Under the pieces are notes generated by a model. It saw only the letters and a list, made by a program, of their open reading frames with translations, did not search any database and had not been told where the DNA came from. The position numbers were made by a program, and so were the translations under genes. 64,000 bases of DNA from Phormidium tanganyikae FI6-MK23. GTDB lineage: Bacteria; Cyanobacteriota; Cyanobacteriia; Leptolyngbyales; Leptolyngbyaceae. Shown piece after piece: positions 53,131 to 61,692 of this stretch; within the stretch, counting starts at the first letter, position 1; each line of letters begins with the position of its first letter. Where the stretch lies: the NCBI GenBank assembly GCA_019359175.1, contig JAHHHU010000002.1, forward strand, positions 248,001-312,000. Reading direction: 5' to 3'.

Positions 53131-54393
53131 ATGGCGGAACCCTTGAATTCAATGCGGTGGGCAAGCGCACTTTCGACGCGCCCATTTCTCGAAGCGGCAG
53201 TCGAGGAAGTTGTTTCACAAGCGCAAGCAATCCTGCAAGCTTCGGCAGATTTGGGGTTTGTGTTTATCTCGTCGGCGTTTGCGAGTGAGTATTCTCGATT
53301 GTTGCCGCTGCTGCGGGATAAGTTGCCAGGCGTGTCGATCGTCGGTTGTAGCGGCGGTGGCATTGTCGGGATGACCCAGCGCGGAAAAGCGCGGGAAGTC
53401 GAGGAAGAACCTGCGCTTAGTCTCGTTTTGGCGCATTTGCCGGAGGTGCAAATCAAGCCGTTTTATGTGTCTGCTAGCGATTTACCTGATTTGGATAGTC
53501 CGCCGGATACTTGGACGGATTTGATTGGAGTTTCGCCAGCGGAGTCACCGAATTTTGTGCTGTTGGCGGATTTGCCGCGCGTGAATGATTTGCTGCAAGG
53601 CTTGGATTTTGCTTATCCGGGAGCCGCGAAGGTGGGCGGGTTGGCAAGTTCGGGGATGTTGGGCAGTGGGGCGACGGGGCTATTTTGCGACGATCGCTTT
53701 TATCGAGAAGGGGCGGTTGGCGTGGCGTTGAGCGGCAATATCGTACTGGATACGATCGTGGCTCAAGGCTGTCGTCCGATCGGGCAACCGTACTGGGTGA
53801 CAGAGGGAGAGCGCAATATTCTTCTAGCGATGCAGGAAGATGATGGGTCGGGCTTGCCGTCGGATCGCTGTGCGGTGAATCGTTCGCCGTTGGAGCAGCT
53901 ACAAGATCTTGTGCAGAACTTGAACGAAGACGATCGACAATTGGCGCAGCAAAATCACATTTTTATCGGCGTGGCGCAGAACGGATTTAAGCAAACTTTG
54001 GAGCCAGGGGATTTTCTGATTCGGAATTTGCTTGGGGTCGATCCGCGTGTGGGTGCGATCGCGATCGGGGATTTGATTCGTCCGGGACAGCGGATTCAGT
54101 TTCATTTGAGAGATGCGGAAACTTCTGGGGAAGATTTGGATTTGCTGCTGCGGCGGTATGTGCAGGCGAGTCAATCGAATCCGAGCGCGATCGGGGCACT
54201 GATGTTTTCGTGTTTAGGGCGGGGCGAAGGGCTGTACGGAGAGCCGAACTTCGATTCGCAATTGGTGAACGAATATTTAGAAGATTTACCGATCGCGGGC
54301 TTTTTCTGCAATGGTGAGATTGGGCCGGTCGGGGGCAGTACGTTTCTGCACGGCTACACTTCGGTGTTTGGAATTTATCGGGAGAAGAAGTAA
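53131..54393 (+). CDS. FIST domain signal-transduction protein
   Basis: A 420-residue soluble protein composed of FIST_N (about 35-220) and FIST_C (about 230-400). Visible markers: FVFISSAFASEYSRLLPLLR, GCSGGGIVGMTQRG, PGAAKVGGLASSGMLG and the C-terminal PIAGFFCNGEIGPVGGSTFL HGYTSVF. FIST domains are predicted small-ligand sensors, often fused to MCP or kinase outputs; this one is free-standing. It is followed only three bases later by trmB, so both are likely co-transcribed. Confidence 0.92.
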   Translation: MAEPLNSMRWASALSTRPFLEAAVEEVVSQAQAILQASADLGFVFISSAFASEYSRLLPLLRDKLPGVSIVGCSGGGIVGMTQRGKAREVEEEPALSLVLAHLPEVQIKPFYVSASDLPDLDSPPDTWTDLIGVSPAESPNFVLLADLPRVNDLLQGLDFAYPGAAKVGGLASSGMLGSGATGLFCDDRFYREGAVGVALSGNIVLDTIVAQGCRPIGQPYWVTEGERNILLAMQEDDGSGLPSDRCAVNRSPLEQLQDLVQNLNEDDRQLAQQNHIFIGVAQNGFKQTLEPGDFLIRNLLGVDPRVGAIAIGDLIRPGQRIQFHLRDAETSGEDLDLLLRRYVQASQSNPSAIGALMFSCLGRGEGLYGEPNFDSQLVNEYLEDLPIAGFFCNGEIGPVGGSTFLHGYTSVFGIYREKK

Positions 54394-54396
54394 TCT

Positions 54397-55032
54397 GTGG
54401 CGATCGTTCGAGTTCGAGAACACGTTAATCCGCTGAGTCGGAAGTATCAAACGCCTACGGCTCCGCCGGATTGGAGTCAGGTGTTTGCTGATTCGTCGCG
54501 TCCGCTGCATTTGGATATTGGCTGCGGTCGGGGCGTATTTTTGCTGAAGATGGCGGAACAAGAGCCGGATTGGAATTATTTGGGTTTAGAAATTCGAGAA
54601 CCGATCGTGAATCAGGCGCTGGAATGGCGAGACGAGGCAGGGCTGAAAAACTTGCACTATATTTTCTGCAATGTCAGCAATTCGCTGCATCCAATTTTGG
54701 CATCGCTGAAACCGGGGACGCTGGCGCGGGTTTCGATTCAGTTTCCTGATCCGTGGTTTAAGCGCAAACATCAGAAGCGGCGAGTGGTTCAGCCGGAGGT
54801 GGTGGCAACGTTGGCAGAGTTTATGAATCCGGGCGCGATCGTATTTCTGCAATCGGACATTTTGGACGTGGCGAAAAAAATGGTCGATCGATTTGCCGAA
54901 TCGCCGGATTTTGTGCGCCAGAGTTCGGATTGGCTGCCGGAAAATCCGCTGGCAGTTCCAACTGAACGCGAATTGATGGTGCTGTCGTTTGGCGATCCGA
55001 TTTATCGATCGATGTTTCGCAAAGTTGAATAG
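54397..55032 (+). CDS. trmB: tRNA (guanine-N7-)-methyltransferase
   Basis: Methylates G46 in tRNA variable loops, using SAM. 211 residues starting at GTG (54397). SAM-binding motif I LDIGCGRGVFLLKMAEQEPD, then LGLEIREPIV, the catalytic block RVSIQFPDPWFKRKHQKRR and the C-terminal ESPDFVRQSSDWL. Normal length and domain structure. It lies three bases after the FIST gene. Confidence 0.95.
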   Translation: MAIVRVREHVNPLSRKYQTPTAPPDWSQVFADSSRPLHLDIGCGRGVFLLKMAEQEPDWNYLGLEIREPIVNQALEWRDEAGLKNLHYIFCNVSNSLHPILASLKPGTLARVSIQFPDPWFKRKHQKRRVVQPEVVATLAEFMNPGAIVFLQSDILDVAKKMVDRFAESPDFVRQSSDWLPENPLAVPTERELMVLSFGDPIYRSMFRKVE

Positions 55033-55073
55033 GATCGTGAATTAAATAAGATTGGTCATTGCAAAGTTGATTC

Positions 55074-55170
55074 GCCCTCACCCCCAACCCCTCTCCTAAT
55101 TTGGGAGAGGGGAGCTAGAGTCCGGTTCCCCTTCTCGCAATTTGGGAGAAGGAGTTAGGGGATGAGGGCG
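55074..55170. repeat. Palindromic CCCTCACCCC-type dispersed repeat
   Basis: The left end GCCCTCACCCCCAACCCCTC matches the complement of the right end, GAGTTAGGGGATGAGGGC. Two inner hairpins lie between: CCTAATTTGGGAGAGG and CTTCTCGCAATTTGGGAGAA. This repeat type, with CCCCTCTCC(C/T)AATTTGGGAGAGG at its core, is common between genes in cyanobacterial genomes (recalled). It sits between convergent trmB and mutS2. Confidence 0.8.
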
Positions 55171-55208
55171 AAGATCTCGGCATTAACAAATTCATATTCC
55201 ATAGAACG

Positions 55209-57623
55209 CTAGATGGGATACGCGATCGTAACTCCCGTTCCGCCATCTGCACGTTCTGCTAGTTCAAATCGCTGGACTCGCGGATGACGCTTGAGAAATT
55301 CGTGAACGCCTTGGCGGAGTTTGCCTGTCCCGTGTCCGTGAATAATCCAGATGGGGGTGTGCGCTTCTGAAATCGCTTTGTCGAGAACTATTTCGGCATC
55401 CGATACGCGGCTTCCTCGAATGTCAAACGTATTGCGATCGGTACGAATTACTGGGGCGGGCGCGGTAGGGGGTGGAGTGGGTTTGGGTTTGTCGGGTTTG
55501 GGTTCGGATTGGGATTTTGGTGGTTTCGTTACTTTCTCGCCTGTGAGCGATTCGATGTCCTCGATCGGAACCGTCATTTTCATCAAGCCAAACCGCACGA
55601 CTAATTCGTCGTCTCCGGCGAGATCGAGAACTTCCGCTGTTTGACCTAAGCGGGGAATCCGAATGCGATCGCCAATCTGCGGACGATAACCGGGTTTCGG
55701 TTTGATCGGTTGTTGGCGCGAGGGTAGATGTTTTCCAGAAAGTTGATTGAGCGCATCGGTTGCTTGTTGGGCTTCTTGCGCGGTGGCATTTCCTTGCTGG
55801 AGTTTGCGAATGACTTTGGCGATTTCGGATTTCGCTTGGGCGATCGCATCTTGCACGGCACGTTCTTGGGCCTGCTGTAAGTCGCGTTCTCGATCGCGTA
55901 AACTTGCTGCTTTCTGAGAGACTTCCGCGTAGAAGCGTTCAGCTTGTTGAAGGAGTTGTGCGGCTTCTTGGGCTTTGGTTTCTTGGGCGCGGCGTTGGGA
56001 TTCTAGTCCTGCGATTACTTGGTTGACATCATCGGTTGCGCCGCCGACTTGGGTTTGGGCGCTCTCGATGATTTCGGGTTTCATGCCCAATCGACGCGCG
56101 ATCGTCAATGCGTTCGATCGTCCTGGAATTCCCCATAACAATCGGTAGGTGGGCGAGAGTGAGACATCATCGAATTCCACTGACGCATTTTCAAAGCGAT
56201 CGTCTTCATATTTCAGAGCTTTGAGTTCGCCAAAGTGGGTGGTTGCGATCGACAATTGCGCATGGTCGGCAAGATATTTTAAGAGTGCGATCGCTAAAGC
56301 GCTTCCTTCAGTTGGATCGGTTCCGGCTCCAACTTCATCGAGTAGGACTAAGGAATTTTTTGCGGTTTCTAGTGCTTCGATGATGCGGCTGATGCGGCGA
56401 ATATGTCCCGAAAACGTGGAAAGGCTTTGTTCTAAGGATTGTTCGTCGCCAATGTCCGATAAGATTTGCTCAAACCATGGTAGTTCTACAGGTTCCCGCG
56501 CGGGAATGAATAAACCCACTTTCGCCATTAACATCGCCAAGCCTACTGTTTTGAGCGTGACGGTTTTGCCGCCTGTGTTGGGGCCTGTGATTGCAACGAC
56601 TCGAATGTGAGGCTGAATCAGTAAATCAACCGGAATCACCGATCGACCTTGTTCCTGTTGTTGTTGCCAGACTAACAACGGATGGCGTAACTGTCGTAAG
56701 ACGATCGCATCTTTTGTAAATCGGGGTGGATTGGCTTTGAGCCAGTAGCTATAGCGCGATCGGGCGGCGGCGAGATCAAGTGTTGTACAAATTGCGAGGA
56801 GGCGTTCGAGGTCATCTTTTGCGATCGCGACTTGTTCAGTGAGTACTCGTCGAACTGCCTCTTCTTCGGTTTGTTCTTGTCGAAGTAACTGTCTCAACTG
56901 ATTGTTGAGTTGCACTGTCGGATGTGGCTCGACGTAGAACGTAGCACCACTCATCGATACATCATGAACAATGCCCGGAATCACATCTTTGTGTGTTGCC
57001 TTCACTGGGATTACAAATCGTCCGTCGCGCTGTGTGATGACTTGTTCTTGAACTGCGCTTGCTTGACGCTGCATGGTTCGTTGCAATGTTTCATACACGC
57101 GATCGCGGACTTGTTTTTGTTGCGATCGAATTCCGGCTAACTTCGGGCTAGCCCGTTCGCTTACTTTGCCATCGTCATTGATGCAGCGATAGATCTCTTG
57201 CTCGATTTCGGGATAGGTTCGTAGTTCTGCGACTAATCCTGTAAGGATCGGGAATCCGTCTTGATTGTCGATCGTGCGTCTGAGGGTTCTTGCACCGGAA
57301 AGCGTTGTGGCGATTGTTAATAGTTCTACACCCGATAAGATTCCATTTAATGCGGCTCGCTCTAGAGCATCTCCGATGTCCTCGATGCCTTCAAAGCTCA
57401 ATCCGGTGGTGAGTTGAGTTTCTAAAGTGTAGACTTCTTGCGTTTGGGCGAGGAGGCGTTCGGTTTCGGCTTGCGTCGTGGGGATTTTCAGAGCGCGAAT
57501 GGCGATCGCACCGAGTTTGGTCGAGGCAAAGGTTGCCAGATGTTGACACAGGCGCGACCATTCTAAAAGTTCTAAAGTTTCGGCTTGAATCAAGGTTAGG
57601 AGTAAGGAGAATGAAGGCTGCAC
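55209..57623 (-). CDS. mutS2: Endonuclease MutS2
   Basis: An 804-residue MutS family protein without the mismatch-recognition domain; it suppresses recombination and rescues collided ribosomes in other bacteria. N-terminal lever region (LEWSRLCQHLATFASTKLGA), ATPase with Walker A TGPNTGGKTVTLKTVGLAML, Walker B region LVLLDEVGAGTDPTEGSALA and ATTHFGELKALKY, long coiled coil (about 520-620), a KOW-like linker and a C-terminal Smr nuclease domain (about 725-804) with DIRG and HGHGTGKLRQGVHEFL. Start ATG 57623; a later TTG start is possible. Confidence 0.96.
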   Translation of the reverse strand: MQPSFSLLLTLIQAETLELLEWSRLCQHLATFASTKLGAIAIRALKIPTTQAETERLLAQTQEVYTLETQLTTGLSFEGIEDIGDALERAALNGILSGVELLTIATTLSGARTLRRTIDNQDGFPILTGLVAELRTYPEIEQEIYRCINDDGKVSERASPKLAGIRSQQKQVRDRVYETLQRTMQRQASAVQEQVITQRDGRFVIPVKATHKDVIPGIVHDVSMSGATFYVEPHPTVQLNNQLRQLLRQEQTEEEAVRRVLTEQVAIAKDDLERLLAICTTLDLAAARSRYSYWLKANPPRFTKDAIVLRQLRHPLLVWQQQQEQGRSVIPVDLLIQPHIRVVAITGPNTGGKTVTLKTVGLAMLMAKVGLFIPAREPVELPWFEQILSDIGDEQSLEQSLSTFSGHIRRISRIIEALETAKNSLVLLDEVGAGTDPTEGSALAIALLKYLADHAQLSIATTHFGELKALKYEDDRFENASVEFDDVSLSPTYRLLWGIPGRSNALTIARRLGMKPEIIESAQTQVGGATDDVNQVIAGLESQRRAQETKAQEAAQLLQQAERFYAEVSQKAASLRDRERDLQQAQERAVQDAIAQAKSEIAKVIRKLQQGNATAQEAQQATDALNQLSGKHLPSRQQPIKPKPGYRPQIGDRIRIPRLGQTAEVLDLAGDDELVVRFGLMKMTVPIEDIESLTGEKVTKPPKSQSEPKPDKPKPTPPPTAPAPVIRTDRNTFDIRGSRVSDAEIVLDKAISEAHTPIWIIHGHGTGKLRQGVHEFLKRHPRVQRFELAERADGGTGVTIAYPI

Positions 57624-57927
57624 CTTTCTATTCTAAAAGGTTCTAACAATATCGATAGTGGAAACGGTGGATAGATCTAAACCTCATCTGAGCCACGAAC
57701 GCGGTCTATCCTCACCGAAACCGTTATTCGAGCTTAGATCGCGTTTCGTATCATCTTGATAGTACTGATGCCGCAACGTTAAGGGCGATCGCTATACAGC
57801 TATACAACTGCTTTTTTCGGGGCAAGCCTCGAAAGAGGATTTGACAATCGATGGAGTGTACCTCAATCTCAAAGGTAGACAAATTTATTGATCGTCTTTG
57901 CTGCACGTGGTGAATCAGTATCAATAG
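57624..57927. other. 304-base intergenic region with an imperfect hairpin
   Basis: Bases 57663-57725 can fold: AACGGT with ACCGTT at the outside and GGATAG with CTATCC inside, separated by an internal bulge. No coding remnant is visible. Both flanking genes lie on the minus strand, so the region is the mutS2 leader plus the downstream side of nth. No T-run follows the hairpin. Confidence 0.4.
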
Positions 57928-58578
57928 TTAGATCTTCTGTTCACACCAATCTAAAACTGGACATTGCAAACAGTGGGGACGTTTCCCGGTGCAGATGTGT
58001 TTTCCAAACGGGACTAATAATTGATTGATCTCGATCCAGTAGCGTTGTGGCAGTTTTGCTTCGAGTGCGATCGTAGTTTTCTCTGGTGTTTTCGTTTCGA
58101 TATATCCCCAACGATTCGTAATTCGATGCACATGAGTATCAACGCTGATATGAGGCTGATTGCAAGCAATTCCTAACGCTAGATGAGCGCACTTTATACC
58201 AATTCCTTTGAAGCTCATCAGCACATTGAGATCTGCTGGAAGTTCGCCTGCGTATTCTGTCGCGACTTGAGTTGCGATCGCGTGAATTTGACGCGCTTTT
58301 TGCTCTGAATAGGTACAATCTCGAATCAGCGTTTCGATTTCCTCTGGGGTGAGTTGCGCGATCGCTTCAGGAGTGCGGGCACGTGCAAACAACCGACGAG
58401 AAACAGGCAAGCTAACTTCGTCATAGGTGCGAACCGAAATCAAGCAGCTAATCAATTGCTCAAACAAAGAAGTATAGCCATCCTCATGAAGCTCAAACAT
58501 GGCAGCTTTTGGCAGAGTGCTGACTGCTTCGCGAATGCGATCGAGAACAATATCGATTTCAAAGGGAAGTTTCGCCAT
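57928..58578 (-). CDS. nth: Endonuclease III-like DNA glycosylase
   Basis: A 216-residue HhH-GPD protein. The HhH motif MSFKGIGIKCAHLALGIA holds the catalytic Lys, and VDTHVHRITNRWG holds the catalytic Asp. The C-terminal Fe-S loop CTGKRPHCLQCPVLDWC has spacing C-x6-C-x2-C-x5-C. The family LLSAQTTD segment reads LISCLISVRTYDE, so this is a divergent member; substrate range may differ from E. coli Nth. It is divergent from ruvC with 45 bases between starts. Confidence 0.88.
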   Translation of the reverse strand: MAKLPFEIDIVLDRIREAVSTLPKAAMFELHEDGYTSLFEQLISCLISVRTYDEVSLPVSRRLFARARTPEAIAQLTPEEIETLIRDCTYSEQKARQIHAIATQVATEYAGELPADLNVLMSFKGIGIKCAHLALGIACNQPHISVDTHVHRITNRWGYIETKTPEKTTIALEAKLPQRYWIEINQLLVPFGKHICTGKRPHCLQCPVLDWCEQKI

Positions 58579-58623
58579 GTTTGAATAGTTCGAGTGTATT
58601 ATAAGAATCTAAAGATAGCGCCA

Positions 58624-59118
58624 ATGCAAATGCTAACGTTACAAGGAAAAGTTATTTTGGGCATCGATCCCGCGATCGCAACGATTGGATATGGCGCAAT
58701 TCGAGATGATCATGTTTTGGATTATGGGGTGATTGTTACGTCTGCGAAGTCCTCGATTTACGATCGATTAAAACAGATTCACGATGACATTTGTGAGCTT
58801 TGTCAGATGCTGAAACCGGATGTCGTCGCGCTAGAAATGCCATTTTTTAGCCGCGAAATGACCAGCGCAAGTAAAGTTCTCCGGGCATTAGGCGTGATCG
58901 AATTAGCTCTGGGTGAATGTGGATTGTGTGAGCCGATTTTTTTGCACCAATCGCAGGTAAAAGCTTCTGTGGCAAAATACGGGGCGCAAAAGTCGGAAGT
59001 TCAGCAAGCGGTGATGATGATTTTTGGACTGTCAGAGCCACCAAAACCGGACGATGCAGCGGATGGATTAGCGATCGCGTTTGCGGCTCAATCGGGTGCG
59101 CGTGCGAATGTGAAATAG
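58624..59118 (+). CDS. ruvC: Holliday junction resolvase RuvC
   Basis: Dimeric endonuclease that resolves four-way junctions with RuvAB. About 164 residues from MQMLTLQGKVILGIDPAIAT. Acidic catalytic residues appear in GIDPAIATIGYG, ALEMPFFSREMTSA and KPDDAADGLAIAFA; the YGAQKSEVQQAV helix is the usual DNA-contacting region. Start 58624 gives the family length; an ATG at 58594 adds ten residues. It shares the divergent promoter region with nth and is convergent with the ZIP gene two bases away. Confidence 0.93.
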   Translation: MQMLTLQGKVILGIDPAIATIGYGAIRDDHVLDYGVIVTSAKSSIYDRLKQIHDDICELCQMLKPDVVALEMPFFSREMTSASKVLRALGVIELALGECGLCEPIFLHQSQVKASVAKYGAQKSEVQQAVMMIFGLSEPPKPDDAADGLAIAFAAQSGARANVK

Positions 59119-59120
59119 CC

Positions 59121-59861
59121 TCAAAGCTTACTCAATACGAACGCGACCAAGAAACCACATACCGTAATTAATCCAGCAAAGTTATGTGTGTAAGCGAATG
59201 CTTCTGGAATCATCGTGTCAGAAATCATCGCCAAAATTGCACCCGCCGCGATCGCAGTTGTCGCCGCAATAATTTCAGCAGACACCCCGCTAAACACGCT
59301 GTACCCGATTAGCGATGCAACTCCTGATAGAACCGAGATCGCACTCCAGATTCCGAAAATATATTGCAGAGATCGACCTGAAGACTTCATACCCGCCGCG
59401 CTGGATAGTCCTTCTGGAATGTTTGATAGAAACACGGCTGCAACCGTTACCCAACTCACGATGCCACCTTCGATCATGCTGACTCCAATCACGATTGATT
59501 CTGGAATCCCATCGAGCAAAGCACCGATTGCGATCGCGAGTCCGCCCCCTTCCTCTGAATCCTTTTGCTGATTCGATCTCTTGCGGTGTTTTGCGCCTTG
59601 TTGTGCTAAGAACCAATTGGCTGCTGTGTAGACTGCCGCACCGCTGAGAAAGCCGATCGCGGTTGAATCAAATCCACCCCGCTTATAAGCCTCATCCATC
59701 AATTCAAACGACAATGCAGAAATCAAGACTCCTGCACCAAATGCCATGATTGCTGCAATGAATCGCTGGGGAATCTGAGCAAAATAGCCAATTCCCGCAC
59801 CGATGAGTAGTGCAGAACCTCCCAACAATCCCCACAATCCTGCTTGCAACCAGACTGGCAT
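59121..59861 (-). CDS. ZIP family metal transporter
   Basis: A 246-residue membrane protein with eight predicted helices. The metal pathway helices are IAIGALLDGIPESIVIGVSM (TM4) and VFLSNIPEGLSSAAGMKSSG (TM5), with conserved Pro-Glu pairs; ISALSFELMDEAYKRGG and MISDTMIPEAFAYTHNF carry further acidic and His ligands. The cytoplasmic loop KHRKRSNQQKDSEEGG is short and lacks a His run. Zinc or iron uptake is likely. A relationship to smtA regulation is possible but not shown. Confidence 0.9.
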   Translation of the reverse strand: MPVWLQAGLWGLLGGSALLIGAGIGYFAQIPQRFIAAIMAFGAGVLISALSFELMDEAYKRGGFDSTAIGFLSGAAVYTAANWFLAQQGAKHRKRSNQQKDSEEGGGLAIAIGALLDGIPESIVIGVSMIEGGIVSWVTVAAVFLSNIPEGLSSAAGMKSSGRSLQYIFGIWSAISVLSGVASLIGYSVFSGVSAEIIAATTAIAAGAILAMISDTMIPEAFAYTHNFAGLITVCGFLVAFVLSKL

Positions 59862-59918
59862 AGTTCTAAAACCTTAAGTGAATTCTTTAAGAGTAGAAAT
59901 TTCAGCGCAGATTGAGGT

Positions 59919-61115
59919 CTATCCTAAGGGGGCTTCATTGAGAACTTTCGGAATGATCTTTAATGCTGTTTCTTCTGTCTCTCTCAGCAAACGCGGCTCG
60001 ACAAGCTGATCGCCGGGTGAATGATAGTTCGGATCTTTGCCTCGGAAAAAGAACAGAGTCGGCACATCCTTCGATTTGAAAGACGCATGATCACTACCGC
60101 CAAACTGACTGGCGCTGATATCTCCATTGATGGAATTGGCGATCGCGCTCATTGTTCCTGACCCATCGAGCAGTAATCGATCGTTAATTCCCACCATGTC
60201 AAAGTTAAGCATTGCCTTCAGTCCTGAAAGAAACTGAGGAGTCGCTCGCTTGACAAACGCATCCGAACCCTTCAATCCATCTTCCTCACCATCAAACGCT
60301 ATAAACCAAATTTGACTCGCTTGCGGCGACTTCGACAGCGATCGAGCTAACCCTAAAACCACTGCGGTTCCCGATGCGTTATCATTTGCCCCCGGAGAAT
60401 TTTCGACCGAATCATAATGTCCGCCAATGATTAATTTCGGCTGTTTTACATTCGGCAAATGAGCAATTACGTTCCGCCCTAAAGCGTCCGGTTGGGCTTT
60501 GACGGTCAACGTTACACGCAAATCTGTTTTTTGTGCCTGTTCAAGCAAGGGGGTTCCGACTTGCTCAGAAAGCGATGCGGCTGGAATTGAAGCGGGTTTC
60601 ATCAACATCCCGCGAATATTTCCGGGCTGATTGTTCACGATCAAAATCCCGATCGCACCTGCCGCTGCTGCGTTTTCGATCTTTTGAGCAAACTGCACAC
60701 CGCCCCGTTTGACGATCGCGATTTGATTTCGCACGTCCACGGTTCTAAAGTCTTCAGGCTTGCCAAAATTGGGAACAGTCACCAACTTTCCAGAAGGACT
60801 CCCCGCAATCGATCTCACCATTGCCCAAGTTTCGATCGTCTTTCCATCCAATCTCAAACTCGATCCCGCATCCGCAAATTTTGGATAGGTAAAGGTTTGG
60901 ATTTCAACTTCATAGCCCGCTTTGCGATATTGATTGCTCAAATATTCACTTGCCCGTTCAGCCGTGGGAGAACCTGCTACACGCGCCCCCAAATTTACCA
61001 GCGCTTGCACATCTGCATAAAGTGAATCCGCTGCAAATAGGGAATGAGTCGCGATCAGAATTACCGTGATCGTCATGCCTAACCAAATTTGCATTCGACC
61101 AAATCGAAAAAACAT
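59919..61115 (-). CDS. Secreted M28 family aminopeptidase with PA domain
   Basis: About 398 residues. A signal peptide (MTITVILIATHSLFAA) is followed by a protease-associated domain (about 110-220; NQIAIVKRGGVQFAQKIENA) inserted before the metallopeptidase domain. Zinc ligands appear in IIGGHYDSVENSPGANDNAS, FIAFDGEEDGLKGSDAFVKR, NFDMVGIND and FGGSDHASFKSKDVP. It cleaves N-terminal residues outside the cytoplasm. The frame extends upstream to 61325, but the part before 61115 overlaps the next gene and looks non-coding. Confidence 0.92.
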   Translation of the reverse strand: MFFRFGRMQIWLGMTITVILIATHSLFAADSLYADVQALVNLGARVAGSPTAERASEYLSNQYRKAGYEVEIQTFTYPKFADAGSSLRLDGKTIETWAMVRSIAGSPSGKLVTVPNFGKPEDFRTVDVRNQIAIVKRGGVQFAQKIENAAAAGAIGILIVNNQPGNIRGMLMKPASIPAASLSEQVGTPLLEQAQKTDLRVTLTVKAQPDALGRNVIAHLPNVKQPKLIIGGHYDSVENSPGANDNASGTAVVLGLARSLSKSPQASQIWFIAFDGEEDGLKGSDAFVKRATPQFLSGLKAMLNFDMVGINDRLLLDGSGTMSAIANSINGDISASQFGGSDHASFKSKDVPTLFFFRGKDPNYHSPGDQLVEPRLLRETEETALKIIPKVLNEAPLG

Positions 61116-61173
61116 GAGACTTTCAGGAGGTGAGGACTTTTCTAGCTTAAATGATGCCTCCCTCGCTGAAATG

Positions 61174-61548
61174 CTAGAAGCCGATGAGCGGGGCTGCATT
61201 TCGGTAATAAGTCGCCCAGCGACGGGTTTCCGGTCGAGACTGCCACTGCGATCGCGAAACCCACAGCGTAACCACTGGAGCCGCCATCCCCCCATTGCGC
61301 CCAACCACCACGACCGAAACTTCACTCGCTAAAAGATCGCGATCGAATCCCCGCTGTGCCGCCGTTCGTGCCACTAATTCCGCCCGTCGAACTAACCCGT
61401 CATACGTTTCATTCGGCGCACGATCGAGCATGACCTCGATCCGAGATGTATAAGCCTGAACTGCGATCGGTGCGACCATCGCATCGATTCCCCACACCGT
61501 TGTGCCGCACGCGAGAAGACTGAGAACCACCGAAGCACGAAAATTCAT
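61174..61548 (-). CDS. Exported conserved protein of unknown function
   Basis: About 124 residues from MNFRASVVLSLLACGTTVWG. A hydrophobic signal segment is followed by YTSRIEVMLDRAPNETYDGL, RRAELVARTAAQRGFDRDLL and a strand VSVVVVGRNGGMAAPVVTLW, then WATYYRNAAPLIGF. No catalytic motif is recognised. It lies 58 bases upstream of the M28 peptidase on the same strand and may be co-transcribed. An ATG at 61590 would add 14 residues. Confidence 0.7.
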   Translation of the reverse strand: MNFRASVVLSLLACGTTVWGIDAMVAPIAVQAYTSRIEVMLDRAPNETYDGLVRRAELVARTAAQRGFDRDLLASEVSVVVVGRNGGMAAPVVTLWVSRSQWQSRPETRRWATYYRNAAPLIGF

Positions 61549-61692
61549 AGGAGTCAAAAAACGAACAACATCGGGCAAGTCGAGAATCATGTTAGTTGAC
61601 GAATAGGTTTTTGTTGCAGAAAAGCGATTTTTTCCTATGATGTGTTAGCGCGAGAACTGCGCCAATCCTTCTAAAACAGTCGAGGTGTCGGG

